64,000 nucleotides of DNA from Alteromonadaceae bacterium (GTDB lineage: Bacteria > Pseudomonadota > Gammaproteobacteria > Pseudomonadales > Oleiphilaceae), in the NCBI GenBank assembly GCA_013393545.1, contig JABXHG010000001.1:5110-69109 (forward strand). The letters are read 5' to 3'. A model generated the notes under the pieces. It searched no databases, was not told the origin of the DNA, and worked only from the letters and a program-made list of their open reading frames with translations. Within the stretch, counting starts at the first letter, position 1. Every line of letters starts with the position of its first letter. The translations under genes were made by a program, and so were the position numbers. Positions 1 to 9,428 of the stretch are shown in pieces.

Positions 1-3000
1 TGGAATTTTGACCAGTTGATGGCTGAAGCCATTGAAGGCAGCGGGGCCGACGACCTGATTCATGGTTTCGACCTTGATGAGTCGATCAACGGCGGTGACG
101 GCGCTGACGAGATCTACGGCCATGAAGGTGCTGATACCCTTCAGGGTGGTGCCGGCAACGATATGCTCGATGGCGGCCAGGGTCAGGATGAGCTGTTTGG
201 CGGCATTGGAAATGACGAACTCAGGGGGGACACCGGGGAAGACACGCTTTACGGCGGGGACGGCGCGGACACCCTCCACGGAGAGCAGGACGATGACGTT
301 CTCCATGGTGAGGCGGGCGACGATGAGTTGCACGGTGGTGATGGCTCCGATGAGCTTTATGGTGGCCAGGATGCCGATGAACTCTTTGGCGGTTCCGGCG
401 CTGATCTGTTGTCTGGTGGTGATGGTGATGATGTCCTCCACGGCGGCAGTGGTGACGACACACTGAACGGTGACGCCGGAAATGATGTTCTGTTCGGTGA
501 TGGTGGCTCTGACACGCTGAGTGGTGGGGCCGGCAACGATGAGCTGTACGGCACCGGCGAGCTTTCCGGCGGCGAGGGCGACGACTACCTGGAAGGCCAG
601 GGCCTTCTCGATGGTGGCTCTGGCAATGACGAGCTTCATGGCCAGGGCTCCGATACGCTGGTGGGCGGATCGGGCAACGATATCCTGGTCGCCAATACTG
701 ACCCGTGGCAGGAAACGAGTAATGTTCTGGAAGGCGGTACCGGTGCCGATCAGCTGTTTGGCTCCTACGGTAACGATACCTACCGCTTCAACCTGGGTGA
801 TGGTCAGGACATTCTGATCGAAACCCCCGAGGGTGAAGCGTACAGCAACGTTGCACCTTCTGATGACACGCTGGAGTTCGGCCCGGATATCGCTGCCGAA
901 GATCTTGCCTTTACTCGAGTCGGGAAAGACCTGCAAATCAGCCATGCCAATGGCACTGATGGAATCCTGGTAAAAAACTGGTTCCAGGAGCCGACCAATC
1001 ACTACAAGGTCAATCACTTTGTATTTGCAGACGGAACCGAATGGTCCGCTCTGGATGTGGAAGAGGCTTCTGTCACGGTAGGCACCGATAGCGCAGACAC
1101 ATTGCTCGGTTACCGGGATCTGAATGAAGAAGTCTTTGCCGGCGACGGTGATGACCAGGTCTGGGGCCGCGCCGGGGATGACGTACTCCATGGTGAAGCG
1201 GGTGATGATTACCTGGACGGCGAAGAGGGTGATGATCATCTGATTGGCGGTGCAGGGGTTGATAACCTGGTCGGTCGTGATGGCGCAGATACCCTTGAAG
1301 GCGGCATCGGCAACGATACGCTGCAGGGGGGCGCAGGGCAGGATGTGCTGCTCGGCGGGGAAGGCGAAGACAGCCTGTTTGGCGGCGACGGTAACGACCA
1401 GCTTGACGGTGGTGCTGACGACGACTTCTTCGAGGCCGGGGCTGGAGACGATGTGGTTAACGGTGGATCGGGCGATGACCAGATCAATGGTGGCGCCGGG
1501 GACGATACACTCACCGGCGGCACCGGCAATGACATGTATGTCTACTCAGCCGGATCGGGCCATGACACTATCTACAATGCCGATGGTGGCAGCGATGGCG
1601 TGATGTTCACGGGCGGTGCCACCGAAGACCGGATCAGTTTCACCCGAGACGGAGATGACCTTGTTCTCCTCATAGACGACGGAACTGAGGGAAGTGTTCG
1701 AGTCGTAAATCATTTCCTCGGTGGAAATCACGCGATCGACTGGGTGCAGCCGGACGGCGGCTACATGATCTCGACCTCCCAGATTAATCAACGCGTTGCC
1801 GCAGGTGAAACCGACGGTGAATACGATTCTGTCGTCACTGGTACCGGTGAAGGAGAACAGTTGGCCGGCGGGAGTGGTCGTGATTTGCTTGAAGGCCTCG
1901 CGGGTGACGATACGCTGTTCGGCATGGGCGGTGACGACCAGGTGGAAGGCGATGCAGGCGATGATCAGCTCTATGGCGGGAACGGCAGCGGCACAGGCAG
2001 CGGCAATGATGTGCTCATTGGTGGCGATGGCAATGATGTCCTGGTCGGTGAAGACGGCGACGACACGCTGATCGGTGGTGCTGGCAACGACAGCTACTAC
2101 TACAAAGCCGGCCAGGGTGTGGATGTTGTCGACAATCAGGGCGGTGGCTCTGATGGGGTGTTCTTCCTGGATGGCCTTGACCGTAACCGCTTAAGCTATC
2201 ATCAGGATGAAAACGATCTTGTCATTCTTGTCGACGGCGACCTCGGCCAGCAAGTGCGGGTGACGGATCACTTTCTGGGCGGGAATAACGCGATTGCGTA
2301 CGTCCAGCCTACCGATGGCGGTAATGCCATCATGGCCGGTGACATCGCAAGCCTTCTGTCCGAGATGCCTGGCGGTACAAGTGATCCCGGTGATGGTACC
2401 GGAGATGGCTCTGGTGAAGACAGTGGTTCTGGTGACGGTGGCGATCAAGGCACCGACCCGGATCCAGGTACGACCCCAACGCCTGAACTGGGTGGTGACG
2501 ATGTACTAACCGGCCGCGCAGGCAATGATATCCTGATCGGCGGTGTTGGCAACGACACACTGGACGGCGGTTCAGGTAATGATCGGCTTGAGGGTGGAGT
2601 TGGAGATGACACCTACATCTTCACCGGTGGCCAGGATGTCCTCAGGGAAAGTGGTGGCACTGATGTGTTGAGGTTTGGTGCCGGCATTACCTTTAACCAG
2701 GTGGCCTCCGGCCTGATGAAATCCGGTGACGATCTTGTTTTGCAGGTAGATGGGGGCCCGGATCAGGTCACGCTGACCAACTTCTTCCTTGGTGGTGATG
2801 CTGTTATCGAAACCATTGAGTTCGAGGAGGGCGGTCAACTCACCTCGGATCAGATATACGGCGCGTTTGGCCTGTCTGAACCCACACCTCCTTCCGGATC
2901 TTCCCAGACTGTTGAGGGTACATCCGGTGACGATAGTTCCTTGGATGGCAGTGCAAGCGCTGATCTTATCCAGGGCTTCAATGGGGACGATGCCCTGTCC

Positions 3001-3945
3001 GGTGGTGCCGGAAATGACCGACTTGAAGGTGGTAACGGCCATGACACCCTGAGTGGTGGGCTTGGGGCTGATACTCTGATCGGCGGGCGTGGAAACGATA
3101 CCTATCGGTTCAGTTCCGGTGATGGTCAGGATGTAATCGATAACGTGGGCGGCGGCAATGACACCCTGCGCTTCGAAGACATCACCTTCAATCAGGTGGC
3201 CAGTGGTTTGATGAAATCAGGCAACAGCCTGGTGCTTCAGGTGAGCGGAGGATCGGACTCGGTAACCATCCAGGACTTCTTCTCGGGTGGTGATCATTCC
3301 ATTGACCTGATTGAGTTTGGGCCCGGTGGTCAGCTCACCTCGGATCAGATCTTCGGGGCCTTTGGGTTGAGTAATCCGGACCCACAAGGGTCGCCAGACT
3401 ATCAAGGATTGCCCGACGAGCGTGGGTTCGGGAACGTGGTGAATGCCAGAGCATCCGCAGAAACCATTCTGGGCTCCTCCGACGCGGACTTCATCGATGG
3501 CGGTGCAGGTAACGATATGCTCGTTGGTGGCTTGGGAGATGACTATCTCCTGGGTGGCGAGGGCGATGATACCTACCAATTCGCTTCCGGTGATGGTCAG
3601 GACACGATCAATAACCTGTCAAACGGTGCTGGAGACGACCAATTGCACTTCGCGTCAGGCATCGACGAGTCACAGTTGTGGTTCTCGCGCGATGGTGATG
3701 ATCTGGTCACAAGTGTTCTGGGAAGCGATGACCAGGTACGTGTTCATGATTGGTACAGCGCCGATGCCCAGAAACTGGACAGCGTTCATACTGACGACGC
3801 CATGATCTCCGCTAACCAACTGGAACAACTGGTGACCGCCATGGCGGGATTTGGCCAGCCTTCTGGTGGTGAAATGAATTTGACGCCACAGGAGGAGAAC
3901 CAGATACAGGCTTCTATTGCCAGTTCCTGGCAACCGAGCGCTTAG
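1..3945 (+). CDS. RTX-type calcium-binding repeat protein (5' end outside window)
   Basis: The frame is open from base 1, so the gene starts upstream; at least 1,314 residues lie here. The protein is built of dozens of glycine/aspartate-rich nonapeptides of the GGxGxDxLx type, which form calcium-binding parallel beta-rolls. These blocks alternate with segments resembling the haemolysin-type calcium-binding related domain (for example around residues 270-350, 515-600 and 720-790). No catalytic domain is visible in the part present. The C-terminus is short and free of repeats, as expected for the uncleaved secretion signal of a type I secretion substrate. Likely a secreted or surface adhesin, or the tail of an RTX enzyme whose active domain is upstream. 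No ABC exporter or membrane-fusion gene lies downstream. Two ~63-residue segments are near-duplicates (see findings). Confidence 0.9.
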   Translation, partial: WNFDQLMAEAIEGSGADDLIHGFDLDESINGGDGADEIYGHEGADTLQGGAGNDMLDGGQGQDELFGGIGNDELRGDTGEDTLYGGDGADTLHGEQDDDVLHGEAGDDELHGGDGSDELYGGQDADELFGGSGADLLSGGDGDDVLHGGSGDDTLNGDAGNDVLFGDGGSDTLSGGAGNDELYGTGELSGGEGDDYLEGQGLLDGGSGNDELHGQGSDTLVGGSGNDILVANTDPWQETSNVLEGGTGADQLFGSYGNDTYRFNLGDGQDILIETPEGEAYSNVAPSDDTLEFGPDIAAEDLAFTRVGKDLQISHANGTDGILVKNWFQEPTNHYKVNHFVFADGTEWSALDVEEASVTVGTDSADTLLGYRDLNEEVFAGDGDDQVWGRAGDDVLHGEAGDDYLDGEEGDDHLIGGAGVDNLVGRDGADTLEGGIGNDTLQGGAGQDVLLGGEGEDSLFGGDGNDQLDGGADDDFFEAGAGDDVVNGGSGDDQINGGAGDDTLTGGTGNDMYVYSAGSGHDTIYNADGGSDGVMFTGGATEDRISFTRDGDDLVLLIDDGTEGSVRVVNHFLGGNHAIDWVQPDGGYMISTSQINQRVAAGETDGEYDSVVTGTGEGEQLAGGSGRDLLEGLAGDDTLFGMGGDDQVEGDAGDDQLYGGNGSGTGSGNDVLIGGDGNDVLVGEDGDDTLIGGAGNDSYYYKAGQGVDVVDNQGGGSDGVFFLDGLDRNRLSYHQDENDLVILVDGDLGQQVRVTDHFLGGNNAIAYVQPTDGGNAIMAGDIASLLSEMPGGTSDPGDGTGDGSGEDSGSGDGGDQGTDPDPGTTPTPELGGDDVLTGRAGNDILIGGVGNDTLDGGSGNDRLEGGVGDDTYIFTGGQDVLRESGGTDVLRFGAGITFNQVASGLMKSGDDLVLQVDGGPDQVTLTNFFLGGDAVIETIEFEEGGQLTSDQIYGAFGLSEPTPPSGSSQTVEGTSGDDSSLDGSASADLIQGFNGDDALSGGAGNDRLEGGNGHDTLSGGLGADTLIGGRGNDTYRFSSGDGQDVIDNVGGGNDTLRFEDITFNQVASGLMKSGNSLVLQVSGGSDSVTIQDFFSGGDHSIDLIEFGPGGQLTSDQIFGAFGLSNPDPQGSPDYQGLPDERGFGNVVNARASAETILGSSDADFIDGGAGNDMLVGGLGDDYLLGGEGDDTYQFASGDGQDTINNLSNGAGDDQLHFASGIDESQLWFSRDGDDLVTSVLGSDDQVRVHDWYSADAQKLDSVHTDDAMISANQLEQLVTAMAGFGQPSGGEMNLTPQEENQIQASIASSWQPSA

Positions 3946-3952
3946 TGAGTGA

Positions 3953-3981
3953 CCGACGGAGGGCTCCTGGCCCTCCGTCGG
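3953..3981 (+). terminator. Strong hairpin after the RTX gene
   Basis: A perfect 12-bp stem (CCGACGGAGGGC and its complement) closes a 5-base loop eight bases after the RTX stop codon. It is not followed by a clear T-run, so it may act as a mRNA-stabilising or weak terminator hairpin rather than a classical intrinsic terminator. Confidence 0.55.
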
Positions 3982-4122
3982 AGTCCGTCAATCTCGATCA
4001 TTGTGCAAAGTTCTGCGTCTTTTCCTCATTTCAATAATCCCTGCCCTTGTTTAAACTCCCGGCCTTCGGAAATTTCAATAACCATGCTCCGGATTTACGA
4101 TCCGGCCCGCAGGAGAAACACT

Positions 4123-5142
4123 ATGAGCAACAACGTTGTGGTCTGCGCCATGTACAAGTTCGCAGTCCTGAACGATTACAAACAGCTGCGCCAGCCGCTG
4201 CTGGATCTGATGCTGGAGAAGGACGTGCATGGCACCCTGCTGCTGGCCGGTGAAGGCATCAACGGCACCATCGCCGGCAGCCGTGAAGGCATCGACGCCG
4301 TCAAACACTGGATCGCCAGCGACGAGCGCTTCAAAGGCATCGACTACAAGGAATCCTTCGTCGACATCCAGCCGTTCAAACGCACCAAGGTCAAACTCAA
4401 GAAAGAAATCGTTACCATGGGCGTGGAGGGCATCGACCCCAAACGCGTCGTAGGCACCTACGTTGACCCCAAGGACTGGAACGACCTGATCTCCGACCCC
4501 GAAGTACTGCTGGTGGACACCCGCAACCAGTACGAAGTGGAAATCGGCACCTTCAAGAACGCCGTGAACCCGGCCACCGATACCTTCCGGGAATTCCCCG
4601 AGTACGTGAAGGAAAACCTGGACCCGCAGAAACACAAGAAAGTCGCCATGTTCTGCACTGGCGGCATTCGCTGCGAAAAATCCACGGCGTTCCTGAAAGA
4701 ACAGGGCTTTGATGAGGTGTATCACCTCAAGGGCGGTATCCTGAAATACCTGGAAGACGTGCCCGAAGAACAGACTCTGTGGCAGGGCGAGTGCTTCGTG
4801 TTTGACGACCGGGTGACCGTGAACCACAGCCTAGAGCGGGGCGATTACGACCAATGCCACGCCTGCCGCCGGCCAATCACCGAAGACGACAAACAGCGCC
4901 CGGAATACGAGCAGGGCGTGAGCTGCCACCAGTGCATCGAATCGCTGACCGAAGAGCAGAAAGCCCGTTTCCGTGAGCGTGAACACCAGATGCGCCTCGC
5001 CGAAGCCCGGGGAGAAGCCCACGTGGGCGGCGAAGCGGCCCGGATTATTGCCGAGCGCAAGGCGCGCAAGAAGGCGGAGCAGCAGGAGCAGGCCCGCAGA
5101 AGTCTGTTGGGCGTTCGTGAACGTACCACCGAGCCGAATTGA
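4123..5142 (+). CDS. trhO: tRNA uridine(34) hydroxylase (rhodanese family, YceA)
   Basis: TrhO hydroxylates uridine 34 in the tRNA wobble position to give ho5U in an oxygen-dependent reaction. The product is 339 residues, about the family length of 330-350. An N-terminal acylphosphatase-like region (about 1-100) is followed by a rhodanese domain (about 120-220) with the active-site loop FCTGGIRCE, in which Cys178 is the predicted catalytic residue. A cysteine-rich tail holds CHAC and CHQC pairs. I chose ATG 4123 because AGGAG lies just upstream and family members begin near this point; a longer open frame back to 3949 has no family similarity. It stands alone, followed after 24 bases by the DUF481 gene on the same strand. 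Confidence 0.93.
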   Translation: MSNNVVVCAMYKFAVLNDYKQLRQPLLDLMLEKDVHGTLLLAGEGINGTIAGSREGIDAVKHWIASDERFKGIDYKESFVDIQPFKRTKVKLKKEIVTMGVEGIDPKRVVGTYVDPKDWNDLISDPEVLLVDTRNQYEVEIGTFKNAVNPATDTFREFPEYVKENLDPQKHKKVAMFCTGGIRCEKSTAFLKEQGFDEVYHLKGGILKYLEDVPEEQTLWQGECFVFDDRVTVNHSLERGDYDQCHACRRPITEDDKQRPEYEQGVSCHQCIESLTEEQKARFREREHQMRLAEARGEAHVGGEAARIIAERKARKKAEQQEQARRSLLGVRERTTEPN

Positions 5143-5166
5143 TCCCTGAAAACGAAAGGAGAACCG

Positions 5167-5895
5167 ATGCGGATTCAGACTTCACTGGCCGTTGCCTGCC
5201 TTGCGCTGGCCCCTCTGGTACAGGCGGACGAGAACAACCTGACCGGCGAAGCCGAACTCGGTGTGTTGATGACGTCTGGCAACACCGAGGAAACCAAGAT
5301 CAACGGTCGTTTGGCTCTGGCTCAGGAAACCGCCCGCTGGCGTAATAGCGGAGACTTCAGCACCCGTTACACTGAAGCGGATGACGAAACCACCGCCGAG
5401 GAATACCAGGCGGCCCTGGAAGCCGATTATAAATTCGATGATAGCCAGTACTGGTTTGTGCGCGGCGCCTGGGAAGATGATCGTTTTTCCGGTTACGACT
5501 TTGAATCCACCGCCACCACCGGCTACGGCAATCGAGTCTGGCAGAGCGGTGAACGGTCATTCCTGGATTTGTCGGCGGGTGTCGGTTATCGCTACAACAA
5601 ATTGCAGCAGGTTAACGCAGAGGGTGACGATGTCGAAGATGAAGCCATCGCCCGGCTGGCCGCGCGGTTTGATTACGCGTTGTCCGATAATGCCCTGTTC
5701 CGCCAGAAGTTGAGCACCGAGACCGGACTGGACGAGAACAACACCATCTCCGAATCGGAAACCTCACTGCAGAGCAACATTGTGGGCAATCTGTCGATGA
5801 AAGCCGCGTTCCGGGTCAAGCATGTATCGGATGCGCCGGAAGGCATCGACAGTACCGATACGGAAACCAGCTTGTCGTTGTTGTACGGTTTTTGA
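5167..5895 (+). CDS. DUF481 outer-membrane protein (YdiY-like)
   Basis: A 242-residue protein with a Sec signal peptide (about 1-20, ending VQA) followed by alternating amphipathic beta strands, typical of the DUF481 family of small outer-membrane beta-barrels, some members of which are described as salt-induced. The N-terminal motif with GELGVLMTSGNTEETK-type wording (GEAELGVLMTSGNTE) is the family signature, and the protein ends in phenylalanine (LLYGF), as outer-membrane barrels usually do. AGGAG precedes ATG 5167. It lies 24 bases after trhO and ends at a strong terminator. Molecular function is unknown. Confidence 0.85.
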   Translation: MRIQTSLAVACLALAPLVQADENNLTGEAELGVLMTSGNTEETKINGRLALAQETARWRNSGDFSTRYTEADDETTAEEYQAALEADYKFDDSQYWFVRGAWEDDRFSGYDFESTATTGYGNRVWQSGERSFLDLSAGVGYRYNKLQQVNAEGDDVEDEAIARLAARFDYALSDNALFRQKLSTETGLDENNTISESETSLQSNIVGNLSMKAAFRVKHVSDAPEGIDSTDTETSLSLLYGF

Positions 5896-5912
5896 AGCCG
5901 ACCGTGTTAACC

Positions 5913-5941
5913 AAAAAAGGGCAGCCTGGCTGCCCTTTTTG
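5913..5941. terminator. Bidirectional rho-independent terminator
   Basis: An A-run, the stem GGGCAGCC/GGCTGCCC and a T-run make a symmetric intrinsic terminator between the convergent DUF481 (+) and DUF523 (-) genes. Confidence 0.9.
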
Positions 5942-5960
5942 CTGTTCGGTGATTAATCCG

Positions 5961-6920
5961 TTAAACGTTGTTACGAAGCCCCAGCTCATCCGGGTAGGGT
6001 GTCAGGTATTTCTGGCTGGTCAGGTAATCCGCCGGCTCCTTACGCTGAGCCAGGCGTAGCAGCGTCATCGGCACTACCAACGGCACCTCCTCCCGGCGAT
6101 AGGCTTCAATCTGCTCGAGCAGCACGGATTTCTCCTCCGAAGACATGCTGTCCTTCAGGTAACCCAGAAGATGCTGCATGGCGTTCACATGCGAGCCCCG
6201 GCTCACCCTCTGGCTCATGGCTTCCATGAACAGGTGAATATAACGGTCGGCAATCTGCTCCAGCGGCTCCGATTTCAGATCCGCCAGCAGTGGCCCGAGT
6301 TGGCGATAGATCTTCTCCGAGTGGGCCATCAGCGTGAACTTGTGGCGGGTGTGGAACTCAATCAGCGCCTGCTTGCTCAGATTCTCACCCGCGACGTTCT
6401 GCAGCCAGTCGTCATAGGCAAACACCCGCTCGATAAAATTCTCCCGCAGCATACTGTCGTTCAGCCGGCCCTCTTCTTCCACCGGCATCAGCGGATAAGC
6501 TTCCATCAACGCCTCGGCAAACAGCCCCACGCCGGAGCTGTCGATGTGGTTGCCCTTCTCCGTGTACACTTTCACCCGCTCCATGCCACAGGTCGGCGAT
6601 TTCTTCATCAGGATGTAACCGCGCAGGTTGCCCAGCGTCGGCAGCACCTCGTCAATAAATCCGCGCATTTCGTCGGTATGGTCGGCGTTACCGCTGGTTT
6701 GGATCAGGCGCATGCCTTCAGGATACTTGCGCAGGTGAATGGTTGGCCGGGGCACGCCCAGACCAGCCTCCAGTTCCGGGCAGATTGGTCGAAATTCAAA
6801 GTGTTTCGCCAGCACTTGCGTGCAATAGCGTGAGTGCTTGTGGCCACCATCGTGGCGAACTTCCTTGCCCAGCAAACAGGTGCTGATGCCTACAGGGATA
6901 CCGGTCACAGAGTTCTCCAA
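5961..6920 (-). CDS. DUF523/DUF1722 two-domain protein (TudS-like, YbgA)
   Basis: A 319-residue protein with an N-terminal DUF523 domain (about 8-150) and a C-terminal DUF1722 domain (about 185-305). DUF523 includes the [4Fe-4S] enzyme TudS, a thiouracil desulfidase; three cysteines expected to hold the cluster are visible at 15 (STCLLG), 47 (ICPE) and 111 (TCGM). DUF1722 is of unknown role and is often fused to DUF523 or linked to photolyase genes. The gene is monocistronic, and an unusual hairpin repeat lies just 5' of it. Substrate here is unknown; desulfuration of a thiolated base is inferred only from the family. Confidence 0.85.
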   Translation of the reverse strand: MENSVTGIPVGISTCLLGKEVRHDGGHKHSRYCTQVLAKHFEFRPICPELEAGLGVPRPTIHLRKYPEGMRLIQTSGNADHTDEMRGFIDEVLPTLGNLRGYILMKKSPTCGMERVKVYTEKGNHIDSSGVGLFAEALMEAYPLMPVEEEGRLNDSMLRENFIERVFAYDDWLQNVAGENLSKQALIEFHTRHKFTLMAHSEKIYRQLGPLLADLKSEPLEQIADRYIHLFMEAMSQRVSRGSHVNAMQHLLGYLKDSMSSEEKSVLLEQIEAYRREEVPLVVPMTLLRLAQRKEPADYLTSQKYLTPYPDELGLRNNV

Positions 6921-6951
6921 ATCACATAAGCGGCATAATCAGGATCAGGGA

Positions 6952-7133
6952 AGGTGTGGGTACGCTTTCCAAAAATTTTGAAGGCCATGGATGGCCTGAA
7001 ATAAGCGCACATGGGCTAAGCAAACGTTTTAGAAGCGAAGCTTCCCGTGCCGCTTAGCGACAGCAATCTATGATTGCTGGCCGGACCCGCTTGCGGGTGC
7101 TTGTAGCGGTTTTTGGAAAGCACACCCAAACCT
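6952..7133. repeat. Structured intergenic hairpin repeat, copy 1 (long form)
   Basis: This ~180-base element shares its core with another copy at 54789-54896 (opposite orientation). Outer arms AGGTGTGGGTACG...CTTTCCAAAAA and TTTTTGGAAAG...CACACCCAAACCT pair imperfectly. Inside are a GGCCAT/ATGGCC palindrome, the shared GCGCACA segment and, only in this copy, ~75 extra bases with several further small hairpins (for example CAGCAATC/GATTGCTG and ACCCGC/GCGGGT). It fills the gap between the 5' end of the DUF523 gene and the 3' end of the glycosyltransferase gene. Confidence 0.75.
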
Positions 7134-7172
7134 TGCCGTCTGATTACCTTACGTGACTTCAGTGTAAAACGA

Positions 7173-9428
7173 TTAACCTTTAGTGCCCAGCCACGACAGC
7201 CGCTCGGCCTGCCTGCGTTTTTCATGGGCGGCCAAAGTGGTGGCATAAATGCTACGAACATCCCTCGCAAATTGTTCCACCGAATAATCCGCCGCGAAAT
7301 CCCGCGCCTTGTCGGAGAGTTGATCGCGCAGGCTGTCGTTTTCCAGCAGCTGCCGGGCGCGGGCCAGCCACTGGCTCTGGTTCTCCGGAGTCTTGAAGCC
7401 GTTATAGCCATCGCGAACCACATCCTCGATGCCACTGGAACGCACGGCCACCACCGGCAGCCCGGCCGACATGGCTTCCAGGATCACCATGCCCTGGGTT
7501 TCGGATTTCGAGGCAAACAGGAAGGCGTCGCCCAGGTTGTACCACAGGGCCATGTCCTCCGGTTTCACCGGCCCGACCAGCTGGAAATGGTCGGTCAGCT
7601 CCAGCGCTTCGATTTTGCCCTGCAATCGGTCTCGCTGGTGGCCATCGCCGATCATCAGAAAACGGAAGGGCGCATCGGTTTCCCGGCGCAGTTTGTCGAT
7701 GGCTTCGATCATGAAATCGATGTTTTTCTCGTTCGACAGCCTGGACACGCTGACAAACACCTTCTCATTGGTCAGGCCCAGTTGCTGGCGCAGTTTTTCG
7801 ACCTCGGCCGGCTGTACCGCCTGGAATCGCTCGTATTCAATGCCGGTGGGCTGCACGAAGGTGGGGGTGGTGACCCCGATCATGCGCAGATATTCCTCGG
7901 TGGAATAGGTGGGCACAATCACGCCGTCACACCGGTTGGCGAAGTGCTTGATCAGCGCATGGGAAATCAGGTTACGAAACAGCATGCCGGGCAGCGGCAC
8001 AAAATGGGCGTAGTGCTCCAGCCGAGTGTGGTAGGTGTACACGGCGGGAATTTTCAGGCACCGGGCAATGAAAAGCCCCAGGCTGCCGAGCCAGAACGGA
8101 TGGTGCAGGTGCACGATGTCCGGACGGAAGCAGCGCACCCGTTTGCGAACCCGGCGCAAGAAAATATTGGCCACCCGGAATTCCCGGTTCGAGCCCATGG
8201 CCACCAGTGAGGGCACCCGCAACACATTGGCTTCCTGCTCCGGCTGGTCCTTGTAGCGGGGGGCAACCACCACAACGGTATCTTTCAGGGTTTCCAGGCC
8301 CCGGCGCAGCCGTTCAATGGAAATGGGCACGCCGCCGATAAAGGGCAGATAGTTGTTGGTGAACATGGCCACCCGCAAGGGCTTTTCCAGCCAGGGGGTA
8401 GGGTCCAGGTCGTAATCCGGGTAATAATTCTTGCCGACAAAAATCAGCTGGTAAAGCTTGATGGTGATCGCCAAAAACACCGTGAGAATCAGGATGAAAT
8501 TGACAAAACCGGTGTAAAACAGCGAATAAACGAAGAACCAGGCCGCCTCTAGCTTTTCCAATACCGGATGCTGGCCGACATCGAGCCGCTGCATCTGATG
8601 GCTGATTTCCCCATCCGGAGAGACCCGCACATCGACGTAATGGTAAAAGCTGCGATCGGTATTCAGTACCAGCCCTCCGGCACCACCGGTGGTGATGAAG
8701 TTTGTATCGGCGAGGGTTTGCTGGTCATACAGCGCCTGGTTGGCGGAAAACACCAGATCAATATCCCGCGTTTTAACCACGTCCATCAGTGCATTCCGGA
8801 ACGCTTCGGGTTGCAGGTAATCCTCTTCGTCAGCGAACAGCGCTTCATTGGACGGTTTTACCGGCGGGTGGCCGACAAACAGAATGCGGGCGTTGCTGGT
8901 GTCCTGGTTGAGCGTGTCTTTGAGCCAGCGGATCTGCCATTGCCAGGGCGTTTTGCCGGTGCTGTCGAGGAAAATCAGGCGAGTATTGCCGGTGCGTACA
9001 CTGTAGAAATGAGGGCCGAAATGGTCATAGAACCGAAAACTGCCAAAATCGTCATATTCATTGGGGCCGAATGTCAGCAGATAGGGTAATTCCAGACGCT
9101 GTAACGTCCCGTAAAGTGCCCGATACTTGTCCTCCCCGCCGCCACTGACCGCATTGCCCGCAGACACCAAAAAATCCAGATTGGCCTTGTTGAGCTCCGG
9201 AATAATACGACGCTCGAAAATGCCCACCGAATTATTGATGTTGCCGACCACGGCAAAACGAATGTCGCTGCCGGGTGGGGTGTTGGTGTGAATACGCTCG
9301 ACCTGTTCGGTGTGCAGGGCCTTGAAGTCTTCCTTGACGAAATTCAGGTACAGCTTGTAGCCGACCAGAAAGGCAATGATCAGCAGGCAGAGGTAAAACA
9401 TTAATTTCAGTGGCTTGCTTCTGATCAT
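7173..9428 (-). CDS. Membrane-anchored metallophosphoesterase-like / GT4 glycosyltransferase fusion
   Basis: 751 residues. A membrane helix (about 10-30) leads to a calcineurin-like phosphoesterase domain (about 55-285), a second membrane stretch (about 300-330), and a GT4 glycosyltransferase domain (about 350-735) with a typical N-terminal GGVPxxI loop and the EX7E region in SETQGMVILEAM. The phosphoesterase motifs are degenerate: the usual GDxH is GNIN, GDxx(D/N) is GNAV, GNHE is GPNE, and the last GHxH is ANQA. That domain is therefore probably not a working metal hydrolase. The stop of the upstream flippase-like gene overlaps this start (TGATG), so the two form an operon. Together they suggest assembly of a glycolipid or envelope glycan. 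Acceptor and sugar are unknown. Confidence 0.8.
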   Translation of the reverse strand: MIRSKPLKLMFYLCLLIIAFLVGYKLYLNFVKEDFKALHTEQVERIHTNTPPGSDIRFAVVGNINNSVGIFERRIIPELNKANLDFLVSAGNAVSGGGEDKYRALYGTLQRLELPYLLTFGPNEYDDFGSFRFYDHFGPHFYSVRTGNTRLIFLDSTGKTPWQWQIRWLKDTLNQDTSNARILFVGHPPVKPSNEALFADEEDYLQPEAFRNALMDVVKTRDIDLVFSANQALYDQQTLADTNFITTGGAGGLVLNTDRSFYHYVDVRVSPDGEISHQMQRLDVGQHPVLEKLEAAWFFVYSLFYTGFVNFILILTVFLAITIKLYQLIFVGKNYYPDYDLDPTPWLEKPLRVAMFTNNYLPFIGGVPISIERLRRGLETLKDTVVVVAPRYKDQPEQEANVLRVPSLVAMGSNREFRVANIFLRRVRKRVRCFRPDIVHLHHPFWLGSLGLFIARCLKIPAVYTYHTRLEHYAHFVPLPGMLFRNLISHALIKHFANRCDGVIVPTYSTEEYLRMIGVTTPTFVQPTGIEYERFQAVQPAEVEKLRQQLGLTNEKVFVSVSRLSNEKNIDFMIEAIDKLRRETDAPFRFLMIGDGHQRDRLQGKIEALELTDHFQLVGPVKPEDMALWYNLGDAFLFASKSETQGMVILEAMSAGLPVVAVRSSGIEDVVRDGYNGFKTPENQSQWLARARQLLENDSLRDQLSDKARDFAADYSVEQFARDVRSIYATTLAAHEKRRQAERLSWLGTKG

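Noticed and set aside
1..3945. DNA-level tandem repeat or CRISPR-like array
   Set aside because: The periodicity comes from protein nonapeptides (RTX), with varied codons and no conserved DNA repeat/spacer design.
4075..4827. 250-codon open frame opposite trhO
   Set aside because: Antisense, no motif, overlaps a fully supported enzyme.
6171..6833. 220-codon open frame opposite the DUF523/DUF1722 gene
   Set aside because: Antisense shadow of a well-supported gene in high-GC DNA; no family similarity and no ribosome site.
7113..8210. 365-codon open frame opposite the glycosyltransferase domain
   Set aside because: Antisense to a protein with complete GT4 motifs; residue mix (His/Gln/Arg-rich) is that of a shadow frame.
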